From contig SBHI01000120.1 of the NCBI GenBank assembly GCA_006226225.1, forward strand, positions 1 to 9,009: a stretch of DNA of 9,009 bases, written 5' to 3'. The position numbers and the translations under genes were made by a program. Shown piece after piece: positions 5,320 through 9,009 of this stretch (positions are counted from its first letter, which is position 1; each line of letters begins with the position of its first letter). Source of the DNA: Alphaproteobacteria bacterium. GTDB taxonomy: Bacteria > Pseudomonadota > Alphaproteobacteria > Micavibrionales > CSBR16-224. Under the pieces are notes generated by a model, which worked only from the letters and a program-made list of their open reading frames with translations, was not told where the DNA came from and did not search any database.

Positions 5320-6549
5320 ATGTCCGACAATACCGCAGTTTTACTGCCCGCCGCACGTGTAGATGTTTACGGGTTGAATAAAAAAACGGTTGATGCCGCC
5401 AATGCGCTGGTGCAGGACTGGCGCTATGCCCGCGTTGCCGTGCGTGTTGTCGAAGGCGGTATTGATAACGCCACCACCGATTACGAACAGCATGTCTCCC
5501 CCGATCTGGTCATCATTGAAACGGATGATATCGGTGACGGCTTTATCGACAAGCTGGAAGCACTTGCTGAAAACTGCGTTGAAGGCACGGAAGCCATTAT
5601 CATCGGCCCGAAAAACGATGTCGAGCTTTACCGCCGTCTTGTCAGCATGGGTGTGCGTGATTATCTGGTCGCGGCTGTTAAAAAAGACGAGCTGGCCGAG
5701 GTCACCGCACAAATCCTGCTGGATAAAAAAGGGCTGAGCGACAGCCGCCTGATTACCGTCATTGGTACGAAAGGCGGTGTCGGCACGACAACTGTTGCCC
5801 ATATGCTGGGGTCTGTTCTGGCGGATAAGATGGGGCACAAAACATTGCTGCTGGACGGTTCCGGCGGCTGGGGAACACTTGTTATTCCCTTTGGTGCAGA
5901 GGTCACAACGACCCTCGCCGAGGCGACCCGTCAGGTACAGGGCGGCACGGAAGACGATATCAAACGCCTCTTGAACAAAAATTCCGATTTGCTCACGCTG
6001 CTGCCGACCGGTGGCGACCCGCTTTTCGAAACCTCCTGTGATGAAGCCGGTTTTGAAAACATGCTCGACTATTTTATGAAGACCTATCCCGTTGTTGTGC
6101 TCGATTTGTCAGCAGCGGAACACCATATCCAGCGGCTGGCGCTGAAAAAAGCGCATGAAACCATTATCGTGACAACACCGCTGCTGCCTGCGCTTAGAAA
6201 CTGCCGCACGCTGCTCAAAGAACTGCGCGGCGAGCAAAAAGAGGATGACGGCAAAAAACCGCTGCTGATCGTTAATATGGAAGGCTGCGCCAAAGGGCTG
6301 GAAGTGCCTGTGAAAGAGATCGAAAAACTGCTGGAATATGATGTCAGCCTTACCCTGCCCCATGATCTGAAATTATTCGTCGGTAATGAGGCACAGGAAA
6401 AAGAAATCAGCCGCGACAAAGCCGCAGAAAAGCTTATGAAACCGTTTATTGATTTTGCAAGAACGCTCGTCCCCGATGTCAAAGCCTCTACGGAAAAAGG
6501 CGAAAAGGGCAAAAAAGAAGGGTTTCTGTCCAAAATCTTAAAATCATAA
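5320..6549 (+). CDS. cpaE: CpaE/TadZ, MinD/ParA-like pilus localisation ATPase
   Basis: This 409-residue cytoplasmic protein combines a degenerate response-regulator-like domain (about 10-135) with a MinD/ParA-type P-loop ATPase domain (about 144-385). In the first, Glu67 (LVIIETDD) sits where the phosphorylated Asp would be, so it is probably not a phosphate acceptor. In the second, the deviant Walker A is KGGVGTTT (151-158): the signature Lys151 is kept, but the usual second Lys is Thr156, similar to the SS or TT seen in other CpaE proteins. LLLDG (176-180) and VVVLDLSA (258-265) match the A' and B motifs. TadZ/CpaE proteins mark the polar site of pilus assembly. The C-terminus has a Lys-rich linker followed by GFLSKILKS, resembling the membrane-binding helix of MinD. 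The ribosome binding site AAGGGGA (5309-5315) overlaps the cpaD stop. cpaF begins 15 nt downstream. Confidence 0.94.
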   Translation: MSDNTAVLLPAARVDVYGLNKKTVDAANALVQDWRYARVAVRVVEGGIDNATTDYEQHVSPDLVIIETDDIGDGFIDKLEALAENCVEGTEAIIIGPKNDVELYRRLVSMGVRDYLVAAVKKDELAEVTAQILLDKKGLSDSRLITVIGTKGGVGTTTVAHMLGSVLADKMGHKTLLLDGSGGWGTLVIPFGAEVTTTLAEATRQVQGGTEDDIKRLLNKNSDLLTLLPTGGDPLFETSCDEAGFENMLDYFMKTYPVVVLDLSAAEHHIQRLALKKAHETIIVTTPLLPALRNCRTLLKELRGEQKEDDGKKPLLIVNMEGCAKGLEVPVKEIEKLLEYDVSLTLPHDLKLFVGNEAQEKEISRDKAAEKLMKPFIDFARTLVPDVKASTEKGEKGKKEGFLSKILKS

Positions 6550-6564
6550 CGGAACGGACCGCCC

Positions 6565-8226
6565 ATGTTTGGAAAAAAGTCGGACAAGGATAAGAAAAAA
6601 CAGGACGCCGCTCCGAAAAAGGAAACGGGCGAGAAAAAGCCTGCCGAAAAAAAGGCAGCAGACGCACCGCCTGTAAAGAAAGAAGCTCCCCCGCCCCCGC
6701 CGCCCAAGGATGACGACAGCGCTGCAGATGACCAGCCGTCTTTGGAAGATACCATTATGGCGCTGCAAAGTGCCGAAGAAGATACCGCGCCCGAACCGCC
6801 CCCGCCGAAGAAAGAGGAGGAAGTCAAAGACTCTCCTCCGCCCAAACAGGCCGATGCGCCCCCGCCGAAGAAAAAAAGCGATCTACCGAAAAAAGGCGAA
6901 AAAGCCGCCGCAGCAAAGGAAGAGCCGGACGAACATACCTCGACCGTGCGCACAAATCCCCGTATCGAACGGGCGCATAAGCGTATATGGGCGGATTTGC
7001 GCGACGGCATTGACCTGAAATCCCTCGCTCGTATGGATACGGAAGCCGCGCGGGAGGAAATTCTGTCCGCCGTAAACGAGATCGGGCAGTTCCGCTCGCT
7101 TGATCTGACCCCGGCAGAGCTGGCACAAATCGCCAAAGAAGCCGCCGATGACATGCTTGGCTTTGGCCCGCTGGAAGAACTGCTGGAAATGGACGGTGTG
7201 GCCGATATCATGATCAACGGCCCGAAAGTCATTTATATCGAGCTGAACGGTAAAATCCAGCGCGCCAATATCGAATTCCGCGATGATCAGCATCTTTTGA
7301 CGATTGCACAGCGTGTTGTCGGCATTATCGGCCGCCGCGTCGATGAATCCAGTCCGATTTGTGATGCGCGTCTGCCCGACGGATCGCGTGTCAACGTCAT
7401 TATTCCGCCGCTGGCGATTGACGGTGCCTCCATGACCATTCGTAAATTTACGAAGGAAAAGCTGACACTGGACAAGCTGCTGGATTTCGGTGCCATGACG
7501 CCCTCTTGCGCGGAAATGCTGAAAGTTATCGGCGAGTGCCGCGCCAATATCCTGATTTCCGGCGGTACGGGTAGTGGTAAAACCACGATGCTGAACTGTC
7601 TGACCAATTATATCCGCAAGGATGAGCGCGTCATTACCTGTGAGGATGCGGCGGAGCTGCAATTGCAGCAGCCCCATGTCGTGCGTCTTGAGACCCGTCC
7701 GCCGAACCTTGAAGGCGTCGGGGAAGTGACCATGCGTGACCTTGTCCGGAACTGTCTGCGTATGCGCCCCGACCGCATTATCGTCGGTGAGGTGCGTGGC
7801 CCGGAAGCATTTGACTTGCTACAGGCCATGAATACCGGTCACGACGGATCAATGGGAACGGTCCACGCCAACAACCCGCGCGAGGCCGTCACCCGTATGG
7901 AAAACATGATCGCCATGGGCGGGCTGAACCTGCCGCAGGCTGCGGTGCGCGAGCAGATTGCCTCCGCCGTTAATGTGATCATTCAGGTGCAGCGTCTGCG
8001 CGACGGTTCACGGAAAGTCACCCATGTCAGCGAGATTACCGGCATGGAGGGCGAAGTTATCACCATGCAGGATCTGTTCAAATTCCAGTATGAAGGTGAT
8101 GACGAATTCGGACGCATCATCGGTACACAGAAATCAACCGGCTTGCGCCCCATCATGTATGAGCGCGCACGCGAGTTTAACCTGGAAGAAAAAGTCCTGA
8201 AAGCGATGGAAGAGGCATATACTTAA
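6565..8226 (+). CDS. cpaF: CpaF/TadA pilus assembly ATPase
   Basis: CpaF is the hexameric cytoplasmic motor that powers Tad pilus assembly (and retraction in Caulobacter). The 553-residue protein starts with about 128 residues of Lys/Pro/Glu/Ala-rich, probably disordered sequence containing several proline runs. An all-alpha N-terminal domain (about 130-205) and a secretion-ATPase N-domain (about 206-310) follow. The motor core has Walker A GGTGSGKTT (333-341), an Asp box VITCEDAAEL (356-365), a Walker B-type RIIVGEVRG (404-412, with Glu409) and a His box GTVHANN (431-437). All catalytic motifs look intact. Arg residues for the Arg fingers are plausible in 254-300 but I did not assign them. 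The protein is longer than typical CpaF of about 450-500 residues because of the head. The ribosome binding site is weak (ACGGA about 9 nt upstream), suggesting coupling to cpaE. tadB starts 1 nt after the stop. Confidence 0.95.
   Translation: MFGKKSDKDKKKQDAAPKKETGEKKPAEKKAADAPPVKKEAPPPPPPKDDDSAADDQPSLEDTIMALQSAEEDTAPEPPPPKKEEEVKDSPPPKQADAPPPKKKSDLPKKGEKAAAAKEEPDEHTSTVRTNPRIERAHKRIWADLRDGIDLKSLARMDTEAAREEILSAVNEIGQFRSLDLTPAELAQIAKEAADDMLGFGPLEELLEMDGVADIMINGPKVIYIELNGKIQRANIEFRDDQHLLTIAQRVVGIIGRRVDESSPICDARLPDGSRVNVIIPPLAIDGASMTIRKFTKEKLTLDKLLDFGAMTPSCAEMLKVIGECRANILISGGTGSGKTTMLNCLTNYIRKDERVITCEDAAELQLQQPHVVRLETRPPNLEGVGEVTMRDLVRNCLRMRPDRIIVGEVRGPEAFDLLQAMNTGHDGSMGTVHANNPREAVTRMENMIAMGGLNLPQAAVREQIASAVNVIIQVQRLRDGSRKVTHVSEITGMEGEVITMQDLFKFQYEGDDEFGRIIGTQKSTGLRPIMYERAREFNLEEKVLKAMEEAYT
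6685..6876 (+). repeat. Proline-run repeat region inside cpaF
   Basis: This segment encodes four proline runs each followed by Lys: APPPPPPK (residues 41-48), EPPPPKK (77-83), SPPPK (90-94) and APPPKKK (98-104). A 17-bp direct repeat, CGCCCCCGCCGAAGAAA, occurs at 6797-6813 and again at 6857-6873, exactly 60 bp (20 codons) apart, which suggests an in-frame duplication that has since diverged. Runs of three or more prolines slow the ribosome and usually need elongation factor P. Confidence 0.65.
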
Positions 8227-8227
8227 A

Positions 8228-9009
8228 ATGGTTCTCAGCCCTGCCATTATTGCAATGATCTTGGTTCTGACCGTCGGTATTTTGCTGGCGGTGATTATCG
8301 GGCGCATTCAGGACAAAAAAAAGCATATGTATTCAATTGTCACCGGACGCAGCGAAAGCAGCGGCCCGCGCGACAGCAAGGATAAAAAGCTGGCGCAGCA
8401 GCGTGCGGAAATCGCCAAAAAGCTGAAAGAGTCCAGTGACGAAAACAAAAAAGAGAAAAAAAAGCGCGAAGGATCGCTGAAATTTCTGATCCAGCAAGCC
8501 GGATTTGTAACCCCGATCTGGAAATTCTATCTTTATTCCCTGATTTTTGCCCTCGCGTTTTTCGGCCTGATTTCCCTGACCTCATGGTCAGGACTGGTCA
8601 AATCACTGCTGCTGTTCACCGCCTTTTTCGGTATGCCGCGCTTTTTCCTGAAATTCAAGGCCAAACGCCGCCAGAAACAGTTTCTGGAGGATTTTGCGGA
8701 TGCACTGGACGCGATTGTCCGTATGTTGCAGGCCGGTATGCCCGTCAGTGAAGCAATTTCAATGGCAGCGCAGGAATTCGGTGGGCCGCTAGGGCTGGAA
8801 ATGTCGCATATTTACGATGACCAGAAAGTCGGTATCCCGATGGGGGAAGCCGCTGCCCGCGCATCGGAACGCATGCCGCTGACCGAAATGAAAATGTTCG
8901 CCACAGCCATCCAGATCCAGAGTGAAACAGGAAGCAGCCTCAGCGAGGTTCTGACCAATCTGTCCGGCGTCATCCGTGCGCGCTTCCGCCTGCAACGGAA
9001 AGTACAGGC
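8228..9009 (+). CDS. tadB: TadB inner-membrane platform protein (3' end missing)
   Basis: Translation from ATG 8228 stays open for 260 codons to the window edge; the family is usually about 320 residues, so roughly 60 are missing. TadB and TadC form the inner-membrane platform that CpaF acts on. An N-terminal membrane segment (about 4-24) is followed by a Lys/Glu-rich cytoplasmic stretch (about 28-82), two hydrophobic segments (about 100-118 and 123-140), and the start of the GspF/T2SSF domain. That domain shows FLEDFADALDAIVRMLQAGM (152-171), a PLGLE motif (187-191), MPLTEMKMFATAIQIQ (216-231), and NLSGVIRARFRLQRKVQ at the edge. The start is 1 nt after the cpaF stop. The nearest purine-rich sequence (GGAAGAGG, 8208-8215) is about 12 nt away, so translation is probably coupled to cpaF. 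tadC would be expected next. Confidence 0.93.
   Translation, partial: MVLSPAIIAMILVLTVGILLAVIIGRIQDKKKHMYSIVTGRSESSGPRDSKDKKLAQQRAEIAKKLKESSDENKKEKKKREGSLKFLIQQAGFVTPIWKFYLYSLIFALAFFGLISLTSWSGLVKSLLLFTAFFGMPRFFLKFKAKRRQKQFLEDFADALDAIVRMLQAGMPVSEAISMAAQEFGGPLGLEMSHIYDDQKVGIPMGEAAARASERMPLTEMKMFATAIQIQSETGSSLSEVLTNLSGVIRARFRLQRKVQ

Noticed and set aside
5341..5838. 165-codon minus-strand frame opposite the CpaE N-terminal domain
   Set aside because: It is a shadow of a conserved coding region with no family features of its own.
6084..7232. 382-codon open frame on the minus strand spanning the cpaE end and cpaF start
   Set aside because: The product is a Ser/Phe/Gly-rich low-complexity sequence, which is the antisense image of the Lys/Pro-rich CpaF head. 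Both sense genes are unambiguous.
6883..7677. 264-codon minus-strand frame opposite cpaF
   Set aside because: It is antisense to the conserved CpaF core, has no recognisable domain, and offers no reason to expect a promoter inside the operon.
1..9009. Mobile elements, CRISPR arrays, tRNA or rRNA genes, toxin-antitoxin or defence modules
   Set aside because: I saw no terminal inverted repeats, transposase motifs, regular spaced repeats, cloverleaf sequences or defence-type domains. Apart from the Bax inhibitor-1 gene and the left edge, the whole window is accounted for by a canonical Tad pilus locus.

Overview
The window looks like chromosomal DNA of an alphaproteobacterium of moderate GC content (a little over half, judged by eye). 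Three things support this. The gene order flp-cpaA-cpaB-cpaC-cpaD-cpaE-cpaF-tadB matches the Caulobacter-type pilus cluster. A CpaD-type lipoprotein, largely an alphaproteobacterial component, is present. The pilin promoter carries a perfect match to the binding site of the alphaproteobacterial cell-cycle regulator CtrA. I cannot place it below class with confidence.

Layout. Positions 1-62 may hold the last codons of a rightward gene with a Lys/His-rich tail. A strong bidirectional terminator (84-112) follows. A leftward gene (138-866) encodes a seven-helix Bax inhibitor-1/YccA-family membrane protein with its own extended -10 promoter (936-965). The gene-free stretch 867-1214 separates it from the rightward pilus locus and holds two divergent promoters, a terminator-like hairpin and the CtrA box.

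Pilus locus. flp (1215-1409) encodes the major pilin and lies between its own promoter and its own intrinsic terminator, so it appears to be a separate, probably abundant transcript. A second promoter sits in the tail of that terminator and drives cpaA (prepilin peptidase) with a very short leader. A third, weaker promoter candidate precedes cpaB. From cpaC to tadB the spacing is 1-15 nt, typical of one operon; the cpaB-cpaC gap is 69 nt. TadB is cut by the right edge; tadC, tadD and minor pilin genes would be expected beyond it.

How the parts work together. CpaA removes the Flp leader. CpaC forms the outer-membrane secretin ring, with CpaD as lipoprotein and CpaB as periplasmic partner. CpaF hydrolyses ATP to drive the inner-membrane platform TadB and its missing partner TadC. 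CpaE is a MinD/ParA-like protein thought to place the machine. This is a canonical Tad (Flp type IVc) pilus locus, and I see no undescribed system in it. The points worth a second look are regulatory (CtrA box, nested terminator and promoter) and structural (a MinD-like amphipathic tail on CpaE, a long disordered head on CpaF).
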